Positions 49,201 through 57,742 of a stretch of 60,000 nt of DNA are shown in pieces. A program made the translations under genes and the position numbers. The DNA is from Lineus longissimus (lineage: Eukaryota > Nemertea > Pilidiophora > Heteronemertea > Lineidae), in NCBI RefSeq assembly GCF_910592395.1, contig NC_088320.1, positions 9,426,001 through 9,486,000 of the forward strand, written 5' to 3'. Numbering within the stretch: position 1 is the first letter of the stretch; each line of letters opens with the position of its first letter. The notes beneath the pieces were generated by a model. The model did not search any database and was not told the origin of the DNA. It saw nothing but the letters and a program-made list of their open reading frames with translations.

Positions 49201-52200
49201 TAGGTATAAATAACGATGTTCAGATGTTTTTAATAAGTCCTGGCAGATCCAGAAAACCAACCTTCACCCTCTGTAGCTAAACAAGATATTTCTCTTGAAA
49301 AGCGCCAGAGCATTTTTAATTGACTTCACCCTTGACCTTACAGCATGGTAAGATCCCTTTATATCAACTCTTGTTGAAACTTTGTTGTGCGCCCTATTTT
49401 GTAATGTTTTTGTGTCGGTTGTAGATATGAGGTTAGAGTGACGTGGGCTATAAATAATGTAAATACATATCTTAGTTGGTTTAGTCTGTGGGTTCGAGTT
49501 CAGAGTTGCAAGAAGTTTATACGGTGACAAATATTATAAGCCCTTTTACCGCTACAATATTGCAGATGCAACCTCGAGGAACAAAAGACAAGGAGCAGAA
49601 AGAGGACCTAAAAGAGCCAAAAGCTTCAGGAAAGCCCTATAATTTGCGAAGAATTCCAAAAAGAAAAGTAAGAGATGCCAACCGGCGTTCAATGTGACTC
49701 TGAAATTAAAACGTTTATAACTTTGTCCATGAACTGGTCGGCCCCAGCCCCTCCCTTTCTCAAATCCTGGATCCACCCTGATACATTGTTTGGGTGAATA
49801 CATTACCTCTCTTAGCGAACACCTCTCTACTAAGGACACCCTCTCTATAAAGGACACTGCATTTGGTCGCAAATTAGTCAGTTCAATTCAATTTGACCTC
49901 TGTAATCAGGACAAGTATCAATTAAGGAGAGCGGTTATCAGTCCCAAGGATGAGGTTCTACTGTATATTGCATGCAATTCTAGCATAGCCCACACTTATA
50001 CAGTCAGGTTTTTGATGGGATACATGGTTCCAATGATATAATATAAATGAATTCATCCAATATAAGAAACGTGGAGATTGCCGTGTTGATCAGTATGAAT
50101 AAAAATAGGAAAGAATTGGATGGTAACACCATTTTTTAGATCAACTAAAATTTTTGACTCATTAAAATATCAGTTGATCTAAAAAATGGTGTTACCATCC
50201 AATTCTTTCCTAGTTTCATCCAATATAAGCATCTAAGCATTTAGGATTCAGCATCCATTGATTTTTTCCCGGCCAGGTTCCAATTTGTACCTGTATGAAA
50301 GAAACAAGTAGAGTTAAAAGCTATGCTCAAGGACTTAAACACTGTTAAGATGAAATACATGCGATCTTTATAGTGTTGCAACAGAGTCCGCTTGATTATA
50401 AGTACAGTGCTATGCCTATAACCACTTTGCCCCCCGATAACAATCTATTCTAATCCAGAATAAATCACATCAGATATACATTTAACTTGAAAAAAGTTGG
50501 GCAGTTGTAATAGAAATGCATATATTAATGCTAAAGTTTACTGACTTTCATCTTTTTTCTAGAAATTTCGGGACTCTTGGGATTGTCCCTCTATGGTAAA
50601 AAAGTCCAGGAAGCGGTATTGTCTTTGCAAGAACTTCGATGATGGGAGGCAAGTTTTGGGCATGAAAAGTAGTATTAACGCATACTTGAAAGTAAATAAA
50701 TAGAAATTATATAGGTTTAAAGCCAACAGCAGTGGGAAATGACTCTTCAAAGGTACCCAGAGGTATATAGACTTCATTAGGTTCTTGTTTAAAAAAATGG
50801 TTGTAAAATACACTGCTAACTGTTTATACTGTGGGCTTACATTAAAAACTGCCCTTTCAGGTTGTACATTAAGTGTGATGGTGGATGTAACAATGACTTT
50901 CACCCTGACTGTGTTGGCTTAAACCCAGAGGACATTCAGCAAGAAAAGTTCTTTTGTCCAGACTGCATGGTAAGCCTCATCTATATTACATTAGAAAAGA
51001 CATGAAAAAAGAAGATGATGTTCAGGGAATTGCTAATAAATGTTTAAAAAATCATAATGTTGTCGTATCTGGGACAAATCTAGGAAAAGGTGTCTGTGGA
51101 AGCTTCGGCCATGACCTGCTGCTTTTGTATTTTGGACCAATCTTAACATACTCTGATGCGCAACCATCAGTGTGGGTAGTGGCTTTGAAATTAAGATAAT
51201 TGTGGACGCTGCTGTCACCCATCAGGTTACTAATTTGGCCTTGAGTTGATTGCGAAAACAAAACTCTAATGGCCATAAAGCATTCTACATTGAAAAAGTA
51301 ATAATGAGTCACAGTGGAGTGTTTAATATATGTTGTGGATAACATTTCAGGAGGTTCAACAGGAAGGACACTCGCACTCGCAGGAAGCAGAACATGTGCA
51401 TCGTATAGATGCAATGGGAAATTGTGTTAACCAATCACCAGGATATGACTGTTGGGTAAGTTTTTTAATGATTTTTAACTGTAATATTTTACCTGTTGAT
51501 TGATCATCCTTATTTACCTAATATGCTTGCGAGGTAGTGCGGTGGTGGTGTTGCTACCCATTGTGCAATCAAGTCATTATGAGCATTTGCCCACACGAGT
51601 TGATGGAATAGTGGGAAGAATGTCCACTACTCAGGTGATGCGCCTGGCTTATTCCTGAGTGAGAGTAAAATTCAAAAAATCTTTTTTTCTTATAAAGTTT
51701 TGGTAAGGAGTTTCACTTATAGTACCACAGGAATTTATTGATTTGTTCGTACCAGTGGTACTTTTTTTCCCTGTTCTGAGACTGATCTCTTTTGCAATCT
51801 CTAGAGTTGACAATATTGCACTTCGTACACATGCTGCCATCTAGCTTTCACAAAAGCTAATTTGATCTTGCCAGGCTACGTCATGGTTGGTCAATAAGCT
51901 TTGACTTATAATTACCCAGGCTCCAATTCTGATAGAATGTGTCATTCAAATTTCATGTTCACCAGCAGCCGAGAGTCACATATTTTAAGAAACAGTGTCA
52001 TTCTTATTTGCAAGACAATTATGTGAAATTTTGATTTCAGATGCAGAAAGAAATTGGTGGACAAAATGACACAAACATTTCCAAAAAGGTGAATGAAGAA
52101 AATGTAAGTCAGAGTACAGAAGCAAATTTATCAACAACTACTGAATGTTGCATATAATTGACAATCAAAAATGACACACCTTGCTGCAACAGAAACGTGA

Positions 52201-53952
52201 TAAAGAAGCTGCATCAGTGAAAACAGTGTTTTGTGTAAAGTAGGAGTGGCAAATTCATAAGGCCCTCATAAATCCAAAGTGGTTATTCACAGCCTCGGAT
52301 CATGCATTAGGGGAAGATTTTCCTCTAACCCACCAGCAGTAAGGTTTTCTCACCTGAAATTTTCAACTTTCACCCAGAAAACTTTTCAATTTTCAGTCAG
52401 AAAAACCTTACGGCCTGTGGTAAGAGAAAAATCATCCCCCAATCCCTTTTCATAATCAATCACATTCAAAATAATGGCTAACTGGACTTAGCGCTATGAA
52501 ACAAAAACAAGCGAAATGGAGGAGTAACCCTTATTTTTCATTGTGCCTGGTTTATTGTTCCTATAATAAACTTGGGGCTAACACAGCCACAGAATAGCTC
52601 GGTCTTCGATTTGTGGATGACGTAATGCTTCGTCGTGGGGTAAATTCAAGGATCAATACATTAGGTACATACTATTCAAAGTGATGGTGTAGTGCACAAG
52701 TCATAGGTTTGATTCTTGATAGTTACTCCTCAATTGCGTTGATTGTGTTCTTTGCAAAATGATAGTACAAGGTCCAGTAATGCCTAAATTTGTATGGCAC
52801 ACTACCCTACCCAGTGGGTAGCTCGCGCTCAGGTGCCACTTTATGGCCACTATACACGATAAAGTATTTTACAATGACATGAATTACATGAATGACATGA
52901 AATATTTAATACAGTTTTCTCTGCATATTTGTTATTTCCCATCCCAATCCATCGTCAACAGTACACTCAAATTAGTGTGTCACTGGTATGTCGCTGGCAC
53001 ATTATTCACAGCAGAACTCTCTAAAATGTAGCACGGGAAGGAGGAGAAGCAGAACAGATGTCAGTTTTGATAGTATGACTTTGATGATGGTCTTCTGTAA
53101 TTACTGGCAATTGCAAAGAAGTGCGATAGTTAATTTTTTCTTCCCTTTCAGATATCAAGCCTTCCATACGAGATAATGGAAAATATCCTGGTGCAGGTGT
53201 GCCGAGATGATGATAATGTCGAATCAGATTATTCTGACGGTGTCAAACAACAGAGAGAGGTCATGAGGGAGGTGTGCCAACATTGGAGAAATATTGTCTC
53301 CCGGCCAATCTTTGTTAAGGAAGTCTACAAAGTTTGGTTGCGTGGTAAGTAGTCATCTGATATATATGTAGAATAGTAGCATTCAGTGCTACATGTACAT
53401 TACTAGTTATGCTCTTTTACAACCATTAGGGCTTAATAATGAGTAATGAAATAAATCAACTTAAATGTAACTGAAAAGGACTTGGAGTAAATGAACCCGG
53501 CATACCTAGCCAATGCTTATAGCCTCCCTTTAAATATGTATCTAGAAAAAAATTAATTTTTTCCCATGTCTTAAGAACAATATGGTATAACATTTAAAAC
53601 TTTGCACTCAACCTGCTTTTCAATTTTTAGTGCATCAAGGGCAGCCAGCAAATAACAGTATTTTCACTATCCAGGTTTAATGAAAAATAACCAGTATGTA
53701 TTTTGTCTTTATTTAGATGTGGCTGGAGTGAATAAATGTGGCAAGAAGATCCAACAGGAGTGTGGATTCGAAACAACAAGGTGCCTTCACTGTGGAAGTG
53801 AATTTGAAAACTTTGTGGGATTTCAGCAAAGCAATGGCTGCCTTCAATACTATTCCGAAGGAAAACAATATTGCTCAGTCACCTGTGAGAAAGAAGCTGG
53901 AGCTTATTATGACAGCTCAGATGAAAATGGCGAAGACAATGATGACAACTGA
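31012..53952 (+). CDS. Multidomain transposase-like, Josephin-like, PHD and F-box protein (about 20 exons)
   Basis: Exons 31012-31207, 36951-37101, 37597-37659, 38896-39929, 40568-40707, 41004-41205, 41853-41951, 42643-42830, 43894-44035, 45341-47046, 47444-47512, 47788-47856, 48132-48209, 49566-49667, 50563-50648, 50861-50969, 51351-51455, 52041-52103, 53152-53344 and 53717-53952 join in phase into about 1,676 codons. An in-frame TAG lies 9 bases before the ATG. Domains: C2H2/C2HC fingers (residues 30-60, 90-110, 154-173), SWIM-type motif (346-357), CxxC pairs, transposase-like core with candidate D585, D783 and E892, Josephin-like protease (about 1130-1290), PHD (1433-1477), F-box-like (1535-1560) and a Cys-rich acidic end. 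The core recalls HMGXB3-like, transposon-derived proteins (from memory). Likely nuclear: DNA and chromatin binding combined with ubiquitin handling. The joining of all exons into one transcript is inferred. Confidence 0.75.
33440..33500 (+). mobile_element. Possible tRNA-derived SINE remnant
   Basis: GGTCGCTGGTTGGATTCTC resembles the T-arm and B box of a tRNA. A weak A-box-like stretch lies about 40 bp upstream. No full cloverleaf. Confidence 0.25.
33905..33934. repeat. Perfect 12-bp-stem hairpin inside the 1.73 kb transposon
   Basis: CATGGAGGTATT and its exact inverse are separated by ATTAAG. Confidence 0.75.
34179..34275. repeat. 48-bp tandem duplication inside the transposon
   Basis: Two copies begin TAAACTGATGTAGGGGG at 34179 and 34227. 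Related words (GTTCATAGCTTCAGC, GTTCATAGCGGTTAAG) occur near 33957 and 34459, suggesting an older series of larger repeats. Confidence 0.75.
36100..36345. repeat. 134-bp tandem repeat with nuclear-receptor-like palindromes
   Basis: TTCAAGGTCATTGCAT recurs at 36112 and 36246, and both units contain GCCATGGCTCTAACT. TGACCTTCAAGGTCA near 36241 is an everted pair of AGGTCA half-sites and includes TCAAGGTCA, the ERR/SF-1-type word. Confidence 0.65.
36951..37101 (+). CDS. Exon 2: C2HC zinc finger
   Basis: Acceptor TTTTTTTTAG. The finger is C90-x2-C93, then H106 and C110, with Phe and basic residues in the usual places. It ends in phase 2 at GTAGCC, a weak donor that the frame of the next exon supports. 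Confidence 0.7.
37597..37659 (+). CDS. Exon 3: short linker
   Basis: 63 bp, 20 full codons, rich in Pro, Arg and Glu. CAGCAG at the acceptor allows start at 37597 or 37600, both in frame, changing one residue. Donor GTAAGT. Confidence 0.6.
37977..38208 (+). CDS. Alternative terminal exon with an 81-bp duplication
   Basis: It has an acceptor TGCTTTCAG and fits the phase of exon 3. It encodes about 76 residues ending in TAA 38206-38208. A 27-residue unit containing GADQDQGNTGCG is present twice (37996-38076 and 38077-38157) with few changes. I see no donor that would let it join exon 38896 in frame, so inclusion would make a short protein with only the N-terminal fingers. It may also be unused. 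Confidence 0.4.
38341..38400. repeat. Imperfect hairpin, MITE- or pre-miRNA-like
   Basis: ACTGCTCCTA plus ATTTTCTTTTCATAT pair with the inverse sequence after a GTG loop, with a small bulge on the 3' arm. It lies in the intron. Confidence 0.6.
38686..38843. mobile_element. Pogo/Tigger-like MITE, 158 bp
   Basis: Ends CAGTAGAACCTC and its inverse, flanked by TA on both sides (38684-38685 and 38844-38845). It ends about 50 bp upstream of the exon at 38896. Confidence 0.75.
38896..39929 (+). CDS. Exon 4: C2H2 finger, SWIM-type motif, Cys pair
   Basis: The largest 5' exon, 344 codons. C154-x2-C157, H169 and H173 form a C2H2 finger. W-N-C-R-C, six residues, then C-I-H is a SWIM-type CxCx6CxH motif at about 346-357. 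An acidic stretch with runs of Glu follows, then Y-P-P-T at about 407 and C454-x2-C457. This combination of Cys clusters before a transposase-like core recalls the CxC modules of KDZ-type transposases and HMGXB3-like proteins (from memory). Confidence 0.8.
40568..40707 (+). CDS. Exon 5: C-x2-C segment of the core
   Basis: 46 codons. The K-H-C-L-R-C pair is at residues 490-493, followed by Y-R-Y-Q-E-W and an H-N-Y-N-D motif. The phase fits on both sides (g+at before, phase 0 after). Confidence 0.75.
41004..41205 (+). CDS. Exon 6: CxxC and first candidate catalytic Asp
   Basis: 67 codons plus one base. F-Y-C-V-L-C-G is followed by V-T-L-V-W-D-G. The Asp after a beta strand (D585) is the candidate first acid of a DDE transposase fold. 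Confidence 0.75.
41853..41951 (+). CDS. Exon 7: core linker
   Basis: 32 full codons, in phase with both neighbours, containing R-D-F-W. No separate domain recognised. Confidence 0.7.
42643..42830 (+). CDS. Exon 8: core segment
   Basis: 62 codons, acceptor ATTTTCAG and donor GTGAGT. Contains Y-D-N-W-S-P-W-I-G-E and an acidic end. Confidence 0.7.
42831..43893. other. Intron of 1.06 kb with an unexplained ORF
   Basis: A plus-strand ORF of 133 codons at 43159-43560 lies here without splice signals that fit the neighbours. No domain recognised; probably chance or an old insertion. Confidence 0.35.
43894..44035 (+). CDS. Exon 9: core segment
   Basis: 47 codons plus one base. Phase 0 at the start and phase 1 at the end, exactly as required by 42830 and 45341. 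Arg-rich helix near the start. Confidence 0.75.
44345..44420 (-). mobile_element. tRNA-derived SINE-like fragment
   Basis: On the minus strand GGTCTCAAGTTCAAACCC resembles a T-arm with B box, preceded by ATGGCCTGTCGGGT (A-box-like) and a spacer of tRNA-like length. A complete acceptor stem is not visible. Confidence 0.4.
44899..45093. mobile_element. MITE, about 195 bp, TTAA-type ends
   Basis: The left end TTAAAAGGGACACTATAGCC and the inverted right end TTAAAGGGGGACTATAGGC match in most positions. TTAA is present at both edges. The right half recurs at 29940-30037. Confidence 0.6.
45341..47046 (+). CDS. Exon 10: transposase-like core end plus Josephin-like protease
   Basis: 568 codons. The first part has G-A-C-P-H-G-I-V-Y, S-V-I-D (D783) followed by A-H-G-N-R, then Y-D-W-F-H and T-Q-K-V-E-Q-L (E892), a good order for the second and third acids of a DDE transposase. 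A Ser/Arg-rich linker (about 960-1060) follows. The last third is Josephin-like: Q1135, C1141 in an N-Y-C-A-T-C-A-V-N-N-L-L block, later a W-I-V beta strand with H1246 and H1249 (H-S-E-H-Y) and D1265. These are the positions of the catalytic Gln, Cys, His and acid of Josephin deubiquitinases such as ataxin-3. The frame also runs on to TAG 47080-47082, so a form without the later domains is possible. Confidence 0.8.
46500..47030 (+). other. Josephin-like cysteine protease domain
   Basis: Domain span within exon 10. The Cys-containing helix block and the downstream His-containing strand have the order and rough spacing of Josephin domains, and G-F-Y-N-F-E-V before a long helix is also family-like. 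All residues needed for catalysis appear present. OTU or ULP1 folds fit less well because of the N-N-L-L after the Cys. Confidence 0.6.
47444..47512 (+). CDS. Exon 11: linker cassette copy 1
   Basis: 69 bp, phase 0 on both sides, 23 residues with V-Q-E-D-P and G-P-G-P-V-E-E-T. A decayed relative (GAAGAGGATCCAGACAACG) lies at 47304-47322 after its own CTTCAG. Confidence 0.65.
47788..47856 (+). CDS. Exon 12: linker cassette copy 2
   Basis: A near copy of the exon at 47444, same length and phase. The flanking intron is duplicated too, so the repeat unit is about 345 bp. Confidence 0.65.
48132..48209 (+). CDS. Exon 13: linker cassette copy 3, diverged
   Basis: 78 bp, phase 0, begins like the two preceding copies (V-Q-E-D-L, S-G-P) and then differs. 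Donor GTAACT. Confidence 0.6.
48210..48843. other. Intron spacer
   Basis: No feature recognised. It ends in the 5-bp target duplication of the LTR. Confidence 0.5.
48849..49555 (+). mobile_element. Solo LTR, plus orientation, next to a splice acceptor
   Basis: It begins TGTGACAATATTAGG and ends CCGCTAC(A), flanked by AATAT at 48844-48848 and 49556-49560. It is homologous to the inverted copy at 30145-30872. The next exon starts at 49566, so the pyrimidine stretch CCCTTTTACCGC in front of that acceptor comes from the LTR. Confidence 0.88.
49566..49667 (+). CDS. Exon 14: basic linker
   Basis: 34 codons in phase 0, very rich in Lys, Glu and Arg, ending P-K-R-K, a nuclear-localisation-like motif. 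Acceptor ATATTGCAG, donor GTAAGA. Confidence 0.6.
49795..49972. mobile_element. Decayed pogo-like MITE
   Basis: The right end GAGGTTCTACTGTA matches the ends of the element at 38686. The left side has ACCTCTCTTAGCGAACACC and similar repeats typical of this family. Left boundary unclear. Confidence 0.5.
50108..50210. mobile_element. Perfect hairpin MITE, 103 bp
   Basis: Arms of 39 bp (50108-50146 and 50172-50210) are exactly complementary, with a 25-base loop, and TA lies on both sides (50106-50107 and 50211-50212). This fits a Tc1/mariner-type MITE. A transcript would fold into a long perfect stem. Confidence 0.85.
50563..50648 (+). CDS. Exon 15: first half of PHD finger
   Basis: 28 codons plus two bases, basic stretch then Y-C-L-C-K (C1433, C1435). 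The donor is GC: AG|GCAAGT at 50649, the canonical GC-AG consensus. Confidence 0.75.
50861..50969 (+). CDS. Exon 16: second half of PHD finger
   Basis: Supplies C1447, C1451, H1456, C1459, C1474 and C1477, completing the C4HC3 pattern, with D-F-H-P-D-C and a hydrophobic residue before the last Cys pair. PHD fingers of this kind often read histone H3 tails. Confidence 0.85.
51351..51455 (+). CDS. Exon 17: His-rich linker
   Basis: 35 codons, phase 0, with H-S-H-S and V-H-R-I-D; no domain recognised. Confidence 0.65.
52041..52103 (+). CDS. Exon 18: short linker
   Basis: 21 codons, phase 0, with GTAAGT donor. Polar, Asn- and Lys-rich. Confidence 0.6.
52306..52443. mobile_element. Imperfect hairpin MITE, about 138 bp
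   Basis: The left half (ATTAGGGGAAGATTTTCCTC onward) is largely complementary to the right half, ending AAATCATCCCCCAAT. It covers CAGTAAGGTTTTCT and its inverse. No clear target duplication. Confidence 0.65.
53152..53344 (+). CDS. Exon 19: F-box-like segment
   Basis: 64 codons. L-P-Y-E-I-M-E-N-I-L followed after an acidic insert by V-C-Q-H-W-R-N-I-V has the layout of an F-box (L-P-x-E-I, then V-C-x-x-W). F-boxes bind Skp1 in SCF ubiquitin ligases. The insert is longer than usual. Confidence 0.65.
53717..53952 (+). CDS. Exon 20: Cys-rich and acidic C-terminus
   Basis: 77 codons and stop TGA 53950-53952. Paired cysteines (C-L-H-C, C-S-V-T-C and single ones) suggest a small zinc-binding unit, then a Ser/Asp/Glu-rich tail. 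ATTAAA at about 54037-54042 is a possible poly(A) signal. Confidence 0.75.
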
Positions 53953-55549
53953 GGTCAAATTGTATAGTTTGACTTTCACTAATTTAAGGACAATTCATTT
54001 ACGCATCAACCCTTTAGGTGCCAGACTTATTATGATTAATTAAAGCTTTTGTCCCTGAAAACACTACACCAGGAGTCTCAAGCTTTCAAGCTTTGTTCTT
54101 GCCAGTCTCGCTCTCCTATATACGTTTTGAATGGAAATTAACCATTTCAAAGTGCTTTTAATTTGTCGATGATATCTCGGAGTGACCAATCAGCTAATTT
54201 TTCATTTTTAGAAAACTCTATTCAAATAGTTTGAAAGACTCGATGCATTACATATGCAAGAGTATACTGGTACCTAACGCATGGATAGATGGTAAAGGGT
54301 TACAGAATAATATTGGCTTTGAATATCACCACAATGATTGTTGTGAAGGTAGACATGGGTAATAAACCCGGATGGCGCTGTTATGTCAATTTCAGAAAAT
54401 TTGCAGATTGGTCACTTTTTTGTGAAATCATCAACGAGTTCATGTGTCTGCAAAACAATTTTTAAATCGTGCCGATCATATAATGTCATGGCGTTTTTCC
54501 AAAATCTGAATGTAGATATGATGCATATCTGATATTTGAGTTTTGACTGGATGTGTCTGTACCGTTGTCATTGTAATTTGAGACCAGTACAAGTATAAAA
54601 TGCTAGGTGTTGTTACAAATAATAGAGGTGATTGGTGATAGGCTAATGTATATTTTTACCTTCCAACTGTGGAAGCCAGATGAAAAAAATTAATGATCAC
54701 AGTTGGTTTGATACAATTTTCAGTCTGAATGGCCAAGGGCAAGGTTTTTCACAAGGTACAAAATCTAAAACTGTATAAACACTGGGTTTTTTCGTCATTA
54801 TTTGTTGACATTTGGTAGATACATGTTCATGCAACAACCTATTTCTATAGATCGAATGGGAAATCATGGACGGAAATCTGGCCAAGCTTTTCTGGTTTTT
54901 CCTGTGGTCATATCAGTTCATAGATCCAACGGTTTTGTGGTTAGGTTTTGTGATGAGCAAAAGCACCAGCAGGCTCAAAAACGACCACATTGTGTGCCAA
55001 ATATTACAAGGAAAAATGGGATTTTGGTAACATGTTCCATCTAGTGATGGTAGGGTTTATGTTTCTGCATATAAAATGCAGTTTCAATTGTGATACCATG
55101 GCAAATTTTATTGCCTTCAGTCCCTATCTTGACACTAGAGGTGTTGATTTTGTTGCCTGCAGCGCCTCTAGTAACAGGTAAATTGGCACCATCATGAAAA
55201 GCAGTACCGCAGATGTCGTAATGTAAAGAATCTTTACAATTGCAAAGAGGCTATCCCATCAGTTCACAAAATGTTTTGTTGCTTACCCTTACGGTACCCT
55301 CATTGAGTTTTCTGGCCACGTACGCCATGAAATAAGTGTGCAAATATTTTTGATTAACTTTGATTAGTATAATTCCCTATTCAGCTTTATGCTTGTCAGA
55401 CACACATCGGCCGTTTTAGCAAGATATTAGAGAAAAAGTTTGAGGAGGATTAATGTGAAGGGGAATACTATTTTGACTGTGAAACTGAAATTTAATTGGA
55501 GGCCATGGTACCCCTTGGTGCCAAATATTTATTCGATGCTCAAGAGGGT
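53953..55549. other. 3' flank of the large gene
   Basis: About 1.6 kb with no recognised gene or repeat boundary; only short ORFs without domain features. Confidence 0.5.
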
Positions 55550-56215
55550 TATCTGGCACTGGTAAAAAAGGCACTGGAAATAAAGGCACAGGTAAAAAAG
55601 GCACCGGTAAAAAAGGCACCAGAAAAGTGCTGCCTTAGGTAAAAGAGGCACTACAGTTCAAAATTCACTTGGGTGAATTCATAGTGTGTTCTTTTCTGAA
55701 TATATTTTATTTTCATCTTCATTCAAATGGATACTGATATACCACTATATCTGGGTATTTTGGGACAAAAATGTCAAAATATAGACTAATTCAACATGAA
55801 TAATGTCGTGCTGTTTAATTATGCCTGATTTCAAACAACTATCTCAAAAAAATGTTCAGGAATTTGGCCTCCAAGGACATATATTCATTGGTCTTTTTTT
55901 GTGAGATGTTGTGTGGAAAATGTCCTGGGTCGGGAATTTAAAAGGGCAGATGTCCTAGGGGTCATATGTCATAGGGGACACCCTAAGGAGACAATGTCGT
56001 ATGAGGGAGGGGGGATGTAATGAATTATTCGCCGTCATATGGAATTATTACAGGAAGAACACACATGAATACACCATGTTAATTTTGAACTGGAGTGCCT
56101 TTTTTACCTTGGCAGCACTTTTCTTGTGCCTTTTTTACCGGTGCCTTTTTTTCCAGTGCCTTTTCTTCCGTACCTTTTTTCCAGTGCCTTTATTACCGGA
56201 TACCATCGTAGAGAG
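55550..56215. mobile_element. Foldback element with GGCAC-GGTAAAAAA iterons
   Basis: About 100 bp at 55550-55655 made of repeated GGCACYGGTAAAAAA units is inverted at 56096-56210, with about 440 bp between. The centre (55917-56018) has TGTCCTAGGGG and TCATAGGGGACA. No coding potential. Terminal duplication not certain. Confidence 0.75.
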
Positions 56216-57496
56216 GTAATGATAGTCTGTACGTTAACATGACCGGATAAAGATCCTGTAGGTCTAGCATGAGACAAGGTTGAATTAAAAATTTTGTTGG
56301 GGAAAAGATACTTTCTGGTGTACATGAATTACTGCCAGTAAAAAAATCTGTGACTTTTTATCAATGAATATTGTCGTAACGGGAAACCAACGTTAACTGA
56401 TATCGGGGATTTCAGCTTTTTTGGCCTTGGGGGAGAGGGTCAATATTGAGTTTATGTAACATTTGAAATCAAAAATTCAAATATGTATAATGGAATTCGC
56501 ATTACCATTTTGTATATTAAAACGGACTGCTAAATACTTAAGAGTGAGTATTTGCCAGTTTACAGTACCGGTATTTTTCAATATATGAAATGGGCAAAGA
56601 GGAGTCTGTAAAATAACCAGCTGCAAATAGGTTGCACAGAATCCCAAATGTGAAATGGAAAAAAAGATGTAATAAGATTTCACAAAAAAGACAATAGAGA
56701 AATGAACAAAATTTCAGCCTTATGTCATGCTCATAGCATAGCATGTAGCTGTCTTTGTAATGGTGGGTCTCGTATTTTAGGGTTGGAAGACTTTAGTCCA
56801 ACATTTTAAAGTCCATCCCTCTATTGCCAGTAGTTCCTCCCATTAGGTAATGCCTTCCATATTTGTCCTAATATTTTGCAGGCGCATGATTTAGAATACA
56901 TCTTTTGTTTGAATCGGAAAGTGACACTTACCGTATTCGGATCAGTTACTTTTCTTCATACATGTATTTACTGATTGAGAACATTCATGACATACCTCCA
57001 TGGAACATATTACTGTGTATGTAAGTTTTGGCGGCTAACTGAGCAGCATTTGAAGTACATTTTAGATTTATGATTTATTATCTATCTTATAAAATTTCAC
57101 CATTTATGTACATGTAAATGGCCTTTTGTGCACGCGAATACAAAAATAGCCTTCACTCAATACGTAAAGCTACCCCGATTAAAATGTGACATGAGTTAAC
57201 TTCAGTTCTAGAAGTAAGGTGTGTCATTGAAAAGGATTTTTTGTGTATTGCAAATTGTCTTATCACCACATACTGTTTAATTTGTGTTAATTTTGAAATT
57301 AAATGATTTAGTAGAATTTGGTTGTTACATTTAGTTCTTGTACTTGTAGCCTATATGGTAATGATCACTAACAGAGGATATGAGGGTGATCCCTTATTAG
57401 ATGACATAGACAAGAAAGAAATATTGCATCATTTAAAACTGTTTTATTGCTGAAATGCATAGGCCTACTCGGATGATAATTTGTCTATTGACATGA
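56216..57496. other. Spacer without recognised genes
   Basis: About 1.3 kb, AT-rich, nothing recognised beyond short ORFs. Confidence 0.5.
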
Positions 57497-57742
57497 TTGA
57501 GGTTAATCACACCTATACTTTACATCATCCTGAGATTCAGGTTTTGGATACGTTCCGTCCCAAAATCGAGAACCGGAGCATATCGCAGTTATGAGAGGGC
57601 CTGCACTCTTCGTATGGAATATTCAGCAGACGGCACACAACACGCGAGGCATTATGGAGAATGGGACCCCGGTAATGACTGTCGACATTATGTATTTGAA
57701 AATGAAAATGAAGACAGTGCATTGTCATCCATCGACCAATAA
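57497..57742 (+). CDS. Possible exon or small ORF
   Basis: The last about 65 codons look protein-like (Y-G-E-W-D-P-G-N-D and an acidic N-E-N-E-D end before TAA). GAGATTCAG at 57532-57540 could be an acceptor. No partner exon or domain found. Confidence 0.25.
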   Translation: MRLITPILYIILRFRFWIRSVPKSRTGAYRSYERACTLRMEYSADGTQHARHYGEWDPGNDCRHYVFENENEDSALSSIDQ

